Assembly: GCA_946490455.1 (NCBI GenBank)
Contig: CAMLXE010000005.1
Location: forward strand, 1 to 19,555
Source: an uncultured Desulfovibrio sp.
GTDB lineage: Bacteria > Desulfobacterota > Desulfovibrionia > Desulfovibrionales > Desulfovibrionaceae
Reading direction: 5' to 3'
Length of the DNA: 19,555 nucleotides
Positions 7,621 through 14,739 of the stretch are shown in pieces. The first letter of the stretch is position 1. Each line of letters begins with the position of its first letter. The notes below the pieces were generated by a model. It was not told the DNA's origin. It worked only from the letters and a program-made list of their open reading frames with translations, and made no database searches. Position numbers and translations under genes: made by a program.

Positions 7621-8391
7621 TTATTTTGTATAGGAAAGACGGAGCGTATCGTCCTTCATTCGTTCGCGTACGCGTTCCAGATCTGCTTCGGTATCGACAC
7701 TGAGGGTGCGCTTGTCGGTAGGCACCATGCGGACCTTTTCGCCGTGTTCAAGAATCCGCATCATGTCCACAGATTCAATGATTTCAAGAGGAGATTCTTC
7801 CATCTCATTGAATTTGATCAGATAGTCGCGGCGATAGGGAATGATGCACACCTGCTTGTGCATGGGAACATGCGGAGTTCCCTTACGGCGGGAGGGAATG
7901 GGTTCGCGCGAGAAGTACAGCGCATCTCCATTGAGATCGGTAACTACCTTGACTTCATTGGGATCCTCAAATTCTTCCTCGGTTTCAAGGTTGGCCATGA
8001 GGTTTACCACATTGATGGATGGATCCTTGAGCATGGGGGCTACGGCTGCGTCAATCATGTCCGGGGTGATCATGGGTTCGTCTCCCTGAACCATGACTAC
8101 GATATCGGCACGCTGTCCGGTCATCTCTTCTATTTTGAGCATGGCTTCGGCGGTTCTGGTCGTGCAGCGTACATGGGTATCAGCCGTCATGACAGCCTTG
8201 AGGCCAGCTGAAGCAGCGTAGTCCATGACAACCTGATCACAGGTGGCAATCCAGGTGGAGGAGAGACTCTTGCACATGGCTGTACGGAAAGTCACATGCC
8301 CCACCATGGGCACGCCGTGAATGTCGGCCAGAGGCTTGCCGGGAAAACGACTGGACCCCATTCGAGCGGGAATGATGGCAATAATATTCAT
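7621..8391 (-). CDS. KdsB-like CMP-sugar (ulosonic acid) cytidylyltransferase
   Basis: The enzyme should join CTP to a 2-keto sugar acid, releasing pyrophosphate and giving a CMP-sugar. The 256-residue product has the KdsB fold signature: IIPARMGSSRFPGKPL (6-21, nucleotide-binding R10/K19), QGDEP (102-106, metal-binding D104), YFSREPIPS (159-167), SPLEIIE (200-206) and VDTEADLERV (232-241, metal-binding D233). Where canonical KdsB has H-x-SGTDR-x-AEA, this protein has HVRCTTRTAEA (73-83). The usual R-H-I/L-G-x-Y-x-YRRDFL is KQVCIIPYRRDYL here. Both changes lie in or near the sugar pocket, so the substrate may not be Kdo. The start has AAAGGAG seven bases upstream. It is 45 bases from the epimerase gene and is followed by a hairpin. 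I left the symbol blank for this reason. Confidence 0.88.
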   Translation of the reverse strand: MNIIAIIPARMGSSRFPGKPLADIHGVPMVGHVTFRTAMCKSLSSTWIATCDQVVMDYAASAGLKAVMTADTHVRCTTRTAEAMLKIEEMTGQRADIVVMVQGDEPMITPDMIDAAVAPMLKDPSINVVNLMANLETEEEFEDPNEVKVVTDLNGDALYFSREPIPSRRKGTPHVPMHKQVCIIPYRRDYLIKFNEMEESPLEIIESVDMMRILEHGEKVRMVPTDKRTLSVDTEADLERVRERMKDDTLRLSYTK

Positions 8392-8436
8392 GATGCGTCT
8401 CCTTTGGAGCGTATTGGGTGCTGCATATGTCCTGAT

Positions 8437-9354
8437 TCAGTCTTTCTTTTCTTCCATCAGATAGCCACCCAGTTCCTTGAGGTCGGGGTGAAGTTCCTGA
8501 TGGATTTCTTCCATGACTCTGAGGACTCCCTGTCCCAGGTCAATGGACAGATGAGGTGTCATCTTGCGTCCGATTTTGGGCATGAAGGCATAGGGCGTAA
8601 TCTGATAGTGACCGCTGTTCGGGTCGTGCTGAAAATTGATTTTCAGCTCCTTCCCCAGCATTTCGCCGATCATCTTGAAAAGATCACCAACCCGCATGGG
8701 CTGATTCCCCGTCAGAACGATATTCTGATTGGCGTATTCCGGCTGGAGAATTTCCACGGTGCTGAGTGCCGCATCTTCCACATGGATGTATTCACGCAGC
8801 GCGGTCGGTGCCCCGTAATAGGTGATCTCTCCCTTTTCCAGTGCTTCGGCTACGAAACGATTGATGGCATTGCGGCGGTCGGCTCTGGAACCATACAGGG
8901 AACCGTAGCGAAGAATGGTATATTCAAGTCCATACATGGCATGGTAATTCTCAATATAGAGTTCGCATGCCTGCTTGCTGCACCGATAGAATCCTCCGGA
9001 TTTGCCATACACATAGAGAGAGCTGGCAAAGACATAGCGCTTGATGCCGGCTTTGCGGCAGGCTTCCAGAAGAATCACGTTCCCAAGCACGTTGACGCGT
9101 GCTGTTTCCACAGGTTTCTGATTGGCTTCACCAATATCGGCGAGTCCTGCAAAGTCGAAAACAGCATCCGCTCCCTGAACAACCGTATTGACCAGTTCTT
9201 CATCCAGCAGGCTGCCTACGACCATATGCTGATCGTCGCGCAGATAGGGAGAGGGACGCAGATCAACAATGGTGACATCGTGTCCTGCATCGGACAGCTT
9301 GTCGCACACATGAGATCCCAGAAATCCGGAACCGCCGAACAGCACAATTTTCAT
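8437..9354 (-). CDS. NAD-dependent epimerase/dehydratase (extended SDR)
   Basis: This is an extended short-chain dehydrogenase of the nucleotide-sugar epimerase/dehydratase group. The 305-residue product has the NAD-binding GGSGFLG (7-13) with acidic D31 at the end of the second strand, which favours NAD over NADP. It also has a SS pair at 111-112, the catalytic Y123-RCS-K127, the RYGSLYG segment (149-155) and REYIHVED (187-194). The ATG at 9354 has AAGGA seven bases upstream. It lies between the aldolase (73-base gap) and the cytidylyltransferase (45-base gap), so the three are probably one transcript. It may epimerise or reduce a sugar precursor of the CMP-activated acid. Whether the substrate is a nucleotide sugar or a free sugar cannot be told. 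Confidence 0.88.
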   Translation of the reverse strand: MKIVLFGGSGFLGSHVCDKLSDAGHDVTIVDLRPSPYLRDDQHMVVGSLLDEELVNTVVQGADAVFDFAGLADIGEANQKPVETARVNVLGNVILLEACRKAGIKRYVFASSLYVYGKSGGFYRCSKQACELYIENYHAMYGLEYTILRYGSLYGSRADRRNAINRFVAEALEKGEITYYGAPTALREYIHVEDAALSTVEILQPEYANQNIVLTGNQPMRVGDLFKMIGEMLGKELKINFQHDPNSGHYQITPYAFMPKIGRKMTPHLSIDLGQGVLRVMEEIHQELHPDLKELGGYLMEEKKD

Positions 9355-9427
9355 GAAAAGATCCTTGTGGGCATGTCATGATCTCCAGGATGGAGACGAA
9401 ACATGGATTGTAGGTTTTCCCCGGCGT

Positions 9428-10186
9428 CTAATGACGGGGGCAGGCGCAGCCGTGCAGCAGGAAAACAGCGTCAATGCCATAGGCAATGAATTTGTAGCCA
9501 GCGGCAATACATTGGGCCAGGCGTTCCGGTTCGGGCTGAACCACATGATTGCCCATGCACATCCCGTGACGGATACAGGCCTTATTGATGCGGTCCATGA
9601 CGGCGACAAAGTCAGGGTGATCAAACTGCCCAGTAAGTCCCATGGAACCGGAAAGATCGTAAGGGCCTACCATGATGGCATCCAGCCGGGGATGCGACAG
9701 AATGTCGTCAAGCTGCTCTACTGCGCGGATATGCTCAATCTGGGCAACCAGAAGCACTTCTCTGGCTGTGGTGTCACGGTAGGTATCAAAATCGCGTCCG
9801 TACATGTTGGCTCTGGAATAGCCTACCCCCCGACTGCCTCCGGCATCGGGATAGAGCGCAAGGCTGATGGCACGGTCGAGCTGTTCGCGTGACTCGATCA
9901 TCGGGAAGATGAGTCCCTGAGCGCCGGAGTCGAGAGCGTCCTTGATGGGGCGCAGTTCAGCCTGAGCAATTCGGGCAAAGGGAGCGGCGCCGCCACGTTC
10001 GATGGCACGAAAGACATCTGGCAGAATGGCTCTTGTGAACGCGCCATGTTCCATGTCTGCGGCAACCCAGTCATATCCGGATGCACCAAGCACTTCGGCT
10101 ACATCTGCAGAAGGAAATTGCAGCCATGTCCCAATGGTAGCCGTTCCTTCGCGCATCATTTCCCGTATTTCCTGTGATGTTTTCAT
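9428..10186 (-). CDS. HpcH/HpaI-family class II pyruvate aldolase
   Basis: Enzymes of this family reversibly join pyruvate (sometimes hydroxypyruvate) to an aldehyde with the help of a divalent metal. The 252-residue product keeps the active site with a constant +2 offset from E. coli HpaI as I remember it: D44 and H47 in ADMEHGAF, R72 in ARI, metal ligands E151 (in AQIEH) and D177 (in GPYDLSGSMG). The RGVGYSRANMYG segment (119-130) is also characteristic. The ATG at 10186 has AAAGGA seven bases upstream; an ATG 24 nt earlier has no site. Relatives include catabolic 2-keto-3-deoxyglucarate and 4-hydroxy-2-oxoheptanedioate aldolases. Here the gene precedes an epimerase and a cytidylyltransferase, so I infer a biosynthetic role in making a 2-keto-3-deoxy sugar acid. 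Confidence 0.9.
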   Translation of the reverse strand: MKTSQEIREMMREGTATIGTWLQFPSADVAEVLGASGYDWVAADMEHGAFTRAILPDVFRAIERGGAAPFARIAQAELRPIKDALDSGAQGLIFPMIESREQLDRAISLALYPDAGGSRGVGYSRANMYGRDFDTYRDTTAREVLLVAQIEHIRAVEQLDDILSHPRLDAIMVGPYDLSGSMGLTGQFDHPDFVAVMDRINKACIRHGMCMGNHVVQPEPERLAQCIAAGYKFIAYGIDAVFLLHGCACPRH

Positions 10187-10226
10187 CGAATTGTCCTTTG
10201 GATTTTGCAATTCCCGTTGACTGGAA

Positions 10227-10243
10227 ATCCTTTGTACAAGGAT
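10227..10243. repeat. Inverted repeat upstream of the aldolase operon
   Basis: ATCCTT-TGTAC-AAGGAT is a 17-bp inverted repeat with 6-bp arms. It lies 41-57 bases before the aldolase start, in the 125-base gap after the antiporter gene. It could be an operator for the sugar-acid operon. I could not assign convincing -35/-10 boxes around it. Chance occurrence is possible. Confidence 0.3.
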
Positions 10244-10311
10244 ACGCTTGGCGTTCTCCGAAGTCCAGAGGCGAAAAAGGGTTCCAGATGCGCTCGAAAT
10301 CGGAGGCCGGA

Positions 10312-12279
10312 TCAGCCTCTGAAGAGTGGCATGGCTTCCGTGATGGCGTCTGGAGCGGCAAACAGAAAGGCAGTATCACCTGCATGGAGGACAGACATAC
10401 CTCCAGGAGAAGCAATGATTTTGTCTTCGTGGCGCAGGCCAACTACGGTAACACCGTATTTCTGACGCAGATCGGTCTCCATGAGTTTGCGTTCCGCAAG
10501 GGGAGATCCCTGCTCCACCTTGCAGGCCACGACCTCAAGGCCGGTAAGCAGTTCATCTGTCAGGGTCGCAAGATTGGAGCCATTCATATGGGGCTTGCGA
10601 ACAGAACGATACTGTTCTTTCCGAATATTGTTTGTGAAACGTTCTATGGTCTGGACGGGCACCATATAGTGGGTCAGAACCCGGGAAAAGATTTCGATGG
10701 ATGTCTCGAAATCTTCGGAGATGACATCATCGGCGCCAAGCTGTTTCAGCTCCTGAACTTCTCCAAGGAAGCGGGTTCGTACGACAATATGAAGTTTGGG
10801 ATTGAGCTTGCGTGCCGTAGCTGTAATGGCGCGAACAGCCGAAGGATCAGAGATCACAACAGTAATGACGCGTGCCGTATGAACGCCAAAATGTTCCAGA
10901 ACCAGAGGCAGAGACGCGTCTCCACCATATATGGGTTCTCTGTCACGGTAGCGTGCAACTGTTTCCGGGTTCATTTCGAGAATAACGTAGGGAATTCCTG
11001 CCTCTCTCGCCGTTCGCGCAAGATGCTGTCCACCTATGCCGAAACCAACAATAATAAGGTGGTCATGCATCTCCTTGTCGTTTGCCTTCTTTTCATCCAA
11101 CGTCCCTTTGAGATGGAAAAGACGATAGACAAGTGAAGAGACCCGTGGCCCCTGATCCATGACTGAAGGGGTGAGCAGCATGGTGAGAATGCTTGCTGCA
11201 AGGAACATCTGGTACCCTGTCGGGTCCAGCAGTCCTGCATCCACGGCGGAACGGGCGAGTACAAAGGAAAATTCTCCAATTTGGGCCAGACTCAGAGCAG
11301 CAAGGATGGCCGTTTTTACTGGATAACCCACGGCAAAGGCCGCAGGAAGGGCAAAGAGCGCTTTCTGAACAATCAGAATTGCGGCAAAACAGACAATAAT
11401 AGCAATGTGTTCAAAAAACACATTGACATCAAGCAGCATGCCTACGGAAATAAAGAAGAGACTTGTGAATACTTCCTTGAAGGGGAGTACTCCCTCAAGA
11501 GCGTTCAGGCTGTATTCGGAGCCGGCGAGAAGCAGACCAGCGAGAAAGGCCCCCAGGGCAAGAGAGAGCCCCAGATAGGCTGTTCCCATGGCAATGGCAA
11601 AACAGAGCCCCAGCACGGTCATGAGCAGCAGTTCCTTGCTGCGGGTGTACAGAACCTGTTTGATGATCCATGGCACAACGTGTTTGGCAAGGAGCCAGCC
11701 TCCTCCAAGAATGGCTACCGTGCGCAGGGCGGAAAACAGCAGCTGCGTGAGGTCGCCTCCCCCCTGTCCGGCCAGGAAGGGGATAACAAGCATCATGGGA
11801 ACAACGGCAATATCCTGAAAGATCATGACAGCCAGAATGAGCCGCCCGTGCGGTGATTCCGATTGTGCCTTCTGTTGCAGGCGGCTAAGAACGATGGCTG
11901 TGGATGACAGCGAGGCAATACAGCCAAACATGATTCCTTCCTGCCATGGCCTGCCACAGGCAATGAGAATCAGGGCGGAGGCCGCTATGGTCAGCAGAAC
12001 CTGTACTGTTCCTCCTACAAAGATTGGCTTGCGCAGGCGTATCAGTTCTTCGCCTGACATTTCCATACCAATGGTGAACAGAAGAAGAACAACTCCCACT
12101 TCTGAAAGCAGCTCGACCGCGTGCGTATTTTCCACCAGTCCCAGAGCCGTGGGGCCGCAGAGTACACCGGTAAGCAGAAAGCCTACGATGGGAGGAATTT
12201 TGATCTTATGACAGATAAGCAGAACGCCTATGGAAAGGCAGAATAGTTTTACTATGTCGGGAAGAAGAGGTATTTCCAT
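10312..12279 (-). CDS. Kef-type monovalent cation:proton antiporter (CPA2) with RCK_N and RCK_C domains
   Basis: This inner-membrane antiporter probably exchanges K+ (or Na+) for protons. The 655-residue product has about 11-13 hydrophobic segments over residues 5-385, including the CPA2 signature FQDIAVVP (154-161). The Q155-D156 pair is typical of KefB/KefC rather than the Asp-Asp of electrogenic NhaA. A cytoplasmic RCK_N domain follows (VGFGIGG, 411-417; acidic E435 for NAD), then an RCK_C domain (about 570-645). E. coli KefB/KefC lack the RCK_C part, so nucleotide or cation control may differ here. I chose the ATG at 12279, with GGAG ten bases upstream, over one 81 nt earlier that has no ribosome site and would add 27 poorly hydrophobic residues. 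It is divergent from trkA. Confidence 0.9.
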   Translation of the reverse strand: MEIPLLPDIVKLFCLSIGVLLICHKIKIPPIVGFLLTGVLCGPTALGLVENTHAVELLSEVGVVLLLFTIGMEMSGEELIRLRKPIFVGGTVQVLLTIAASALILIACGRPWQEGIMFGCIASLSSTAIVLSRLQQKAQSESPHGRLILAVMIFQDIAVVPMMLVIPFLAGQGGGDLTQLLFSALRTVAILGGGWLLAKHVVPWIIKQVLYTRSKELLLMTVLGLCFAIAMGTAYLGLSLALGAFLAGLLLAGSEYSLNALEGVLPFKEVFTSLFFISVGMLLDVNVFFEHIAIIVCFAAILIVQKALFALPAAFAVGYPVKTAILAALSLAQIGEFSFVLARSAVDAGLLDPTGYQMFLAASILTMLLTPSVMDQGPRVSSLVYRLFHLKGTLDEKKANDKEMHDHLIIVGFGIGGQHLARTAREAGIPYVILEMNPETVARYRDREPIYGGDASLPLVLEHFGVHTARVITVVISDPSAVRAITATARKLNPKLHIVVRTRFLGEVQELKQLGADDVISEDFETSIEIFSRVLTHYMVPVQTIERFTNNIRKEQYRSVRKPHMNGSNLATLTDELLTGLEVVACKVEQGSPLAERKLMETDLRQKYGVTVVGLRHEDKIIASPGGMSVLHAGDTAFLFAAPDAITEAMPLFRG

Positions 12280-12576
12280 ACGCACTCGGCTCCATTTTAT
12301 GGATGTGACGACTTTATGCAAGGCGTCGGGAATGAAAGGATATTGATTGGGATAGGTCATTGAGACAGGGGCATATATCCATGAATGGATCAGTATTGTC
12401 TCTGGATGGACCGGAGTTTTCGGTCCAGAGGAAATCTATTGCGAATGAACGCCGTTTGCAATCGGTAGAAGAAATTTTTTGACAGGGGTATAGAATAGCT
12501 GGTCTGTTGCTGTCCGTTTTTGTACACGGAGCAGTGGTGACGGACAGAGGCTACGAGATCCCATATCGGAGGTACC
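12280..12576. other. Divergent intergenic region between the antiporter gene and trkA
   Basis: This 297-bp region must hold promoters for both directions. It contains an inverted repeat, TGGACCG-GAGTTTT-CGGTCCA (12407-12413 with 12421-12427), without a T-tract, so it is a candidate operator rather than a terminator. A TATAGAAT (about 12488-12495) could be a -10 box for trkA, but the TTGACA just before it (12478-12483) is too close to serve as its -35. I found no gene in it. Confidence 0.45.
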
Positions 12577-13971
12577 ATGCTGTTTCGGCGTCTTTCTCGC
12601 AGAATGGAACAGAAGATTGTTATCGTTGGCGCTGGAGAAGTGGGCTATCATATTGCCCGACGTCTGGCCGAAGAGCATCGGCAGGTGGTGGTTATTGACC
12701 TGAATCCGGACAGGTTGCGAACTCTGGAAGATGAGATGGATGTGCAGACCATGGTCGGTTCGGGAGCAACCCCTTCTGTCCTCAAGGAAGCCGGAATAGA
12801 AAATGCGGCCATTTTTCTTGCCGTGACAGATAGCGACGAAACAAACATTGTTGCCTGTCTCTTTGCCAGTGCCATTGCCCCTGATTCCATCAGGCTGGCC
12901 AGAATCCGTACGGCAGAATATACGGCCTACCCTCAGGTGTTTTCCAGCGATACCCTCAGAATCAATATGCTGGTCAATCCGGAAGACGAGATTGTTCGCA
13001 GCATTGAGCGACAGCTTACACTGCCCGGAGCTGTGGAATACAGCCAGCTGGCAGACGGGTCCTTGCGCATGGTTGGCATGCGTATCGATCAGGGACCTCT
13101 CATTGGTGAATCCTTGCGGAGATTCAGGGAACTGACCGGAGATGACGGTATTATGGTCGGTGCCATTGATCGCAAGGGAAAGCTGATAGTCCCTTCCGGA
13201 TCGGATACCATTGAAGAAGGGGATGTGGTGTATTTCGCCTACCGCCCTTCAAGTCAGAAGGCGTTGCTTCGGGCCTTACGGCGCAAGGGCGGGTATCCTG
13301 CTTCTGCCTGTATCGTGGGAGGAGGCAATATTGGTTTCCGGCTTGCAGCCTTGCTTGAATCCAGAGGGGTAAATGTAAAGCTTGTGGAACTCGATGAGGG
13401 CCGTTGCAACATGTTGGCCAATGCGCTGGAAAAGACATTGGTACTGCATGGAGATGGAACGGATATGGCGTTGCTGCGCGAAGAAAATATGGGCAGCATG
13501 GACGCGTTCATTGCCGTTACGGGAGATGAGGAAACCAATATTCTGTCCTGCCTTTTGGCAAGGTCTCTGAACATTCCGGAAACGGTGGTTCGGGTAAATA
13601 AGGCAGCCTATCTGCCCTTGATAGAAACTTTGGGAATTGGTCATAGTGTGAGTCCGCGTCTTTCGGCGGTCAACAGTATCCTGCAGTATATTCGCTATGG
13701 GAAAATTCTTTCTTCTGTTTCCGTGGGAGGAGATGCTGCCGAGATGCTGGAGGCTCTGGTAACAGAGGATTCCATTCTGGTTGGAAAGTCTCTTCAGAAT
13801 CTGGGATTGCCACAGGGCATTCTCTTGCTTGGCATTACTCGGGGTACAGAGACGTTTGTACCTTCGGGCAGTACGGTGATTTCAGCTCAGGATCGTATCG
13901 TCTTTCTGGGACTCCGTGAAAGGATGCCATTCATTGAGGATCTTGTCTCACGCCGGTGTGGTGAAGCCTGA
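12577..13971 (+). CDS. trkA: Trk potassium uptake regulatory subunit TrkA
   Basis: TrkA is the peripheral, NAD(H)/ATP-binding ring protein that gates the TrkH channel on the cytoplasmic face. The 464-residue product is a tandem duplication. RCK_N1 has GAGEVG (18-23) and acidic D41. RCK_C1 spans about 150-225. RCK_N2 has GGGNIG (248-253) and E271. RCK_C2 spans about 385-450. Length and layout match full two-repeat TrkA. The ATG at 12577 has GGAGG four bases upstream; an in-frame ATG at residue 10 lacks a site. The gene begins a plus-strand run that continues through an exporter gene to trkH. Confidence 0.96.
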   Translation: MLFRRLSRRMEQKIVIVGAGEVGYHIARRLAEEHRQVVVIDLNPDRLRTLEDEMDVQTMVGSGATPSVLKEAGIENAAIFLAVTDSDETNIVACLFASAIAPDSIRLARIRTAEYTAYPQVFSSDTLRINMLVNPEDEIVRSIERQLTLPGAVEYSQLADGSLRMVGMRIDQGPLIGESLRRFRELTGDDGIMVGAIDRKGKLIVPSGSDTIEEGDVVYFAYRPSSQKALLRALRRKGGYPASACIVGGGNIGFRLAALLESRGVNVKLVELDEGRCNMLANALEKTLVLHGDGTDMALLREENMGSMDAFIAVTGDEETNILSCLLARSLNIPETVVRVNKAAYLPLIETLGIGHSVSPRLSAVNSILQYIRYGKILSSVSVGGDAAEMLEALVTEDSILVGKSLQNLGLPQGILLLGITRGTETFVPSGSTVISAQDRIVFLGLRERMPFIEDLVSRRCGEA

Positions 13972-14069
13972 TTTCGGATTTTGCATTATCCGGCTGTCTG
14001 ACTTCAGGAAACTGCAGAGGATGGCTGACTTGAAGAAGACACTTTGGGCAGAGAGAGCTGGCAAGCAGC

Positions 14070-14699
14070 ATGCAGGATGTTCCTTTTCTGATGTATTTTT
14101 TTCAGGGTCTGACACTGGGGCTGGCATATGTGGCACCTATTGGTGTTCAGAATATGTTTGTCATCAATGTCGGGATGTGCAGACCCCGGCTGGAGGCCTA
14201 TCGAACGGCCATCATTGTTATCTTTTTTGACATTTCTCTGGCTCTGGCCGGCTTTTGGGGTGCAGGTCTCCTTTTGGAGCGGTTCCTCTGGATACGGCTT
14301 GGAGTTCTTCTGGCCGGAAGTCTGTTTGTTATCTATATGGGAATACAGCTGATTCTTGCTCCAGCAGGAGGACTGGAAATAGAAGAAACAAGACTGACCT
14401 TACGACGGGTCGTGCTGATGGCGTGTGTTGTGACATGGTTTAATCCTCAGGCCATCGTGGATGTAACCCTGTTGCTTGGAGCCTTTCGCGCAAGCCTGCC
14501 GGAGCAGATGGTACAGTTTTTTATGGCAGGAGTCCTGTGTGCTTCCTGCATGTGGTTTCTTGGACTGACCACAGCAGTTACATTTTTCCGCAGTCGGCTG
14601 AACGGAACAGTCCTGCGCTGGATAAATCGTATTTGCGGCGTAGTTGTTCTGGGATATGGCATTCGGCTGGGCTGGACCTTTGTCGGGCAGTTGTGCTGA
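14070..14699 (+). CDS. LysE/ArgO-family amino acid exporter
   Basis: The 209-residue product is mostly hydrophobic, with about six predicted membrane segments. Near the N-terminus is APIGVQNMFVINVG (22-35), matching the (A/P)PGPQNAFV-type signature of LysE/ArgO. TWFNPQAIVD (122-131) matches the family's second conserved N-P motif. Members export basic or other amino acids by proton-driven antiport. The substrate cannot be assigned here. The ribosome site is weak (purine-rich GAGAGAG well upstream). It lies between trkA (98-base gap) and trkH (40-base gap), an unusual place, and may be co-transcribed with them. An alternative start at residue 8 cannot be excluded. Confidence 0.87.
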   Translation: MQDVPFLMYFFQGLTLGLAYVAPIGVQNMFVINVGMCRPRLEAYRTAIIVIFFDISLALAGFWGAGLLLERFLWIRLGVLLAGSLFVIYMGIQLILAPAGGLEIEETRLTLRRVVLMACVVTWFNPQAIVDVTLLLGAFRASLPEQMVQFFMAGVLCASCMWFLGLTTAVTFFRSRLNGTVLRWINRICGVVVLGYGIRLGWTFVGQLC

Positions 14700-14739
14700 G
14701 CGACGGCTGTGCGGAGAACAAAAGGATAGATAAGATACC

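Noticed and set aside
8296..9381. Long plus-strand open frame (361 codons) across the epimerase region
   Set aside because: It is antisense to the cytidylyltransferase start and the whole epimerase gene, both of which have clear motifs and ribosome sites. Its translation shows no family features.
12294..12321. Promoter-like TTGCAT-N16-TAAAAT before the antiporter gene
   Set aside because: A transcript starting from it would begin inside or after the ribosome site of the chosen start codon, leaving almost no leader.
12407..12427. Inverted repeat considered as a terminator
   Set aside because: The stem is only 7 bp and no T-tract follows on either strand. It also lies between divergent genes, where a terminator is not expected.
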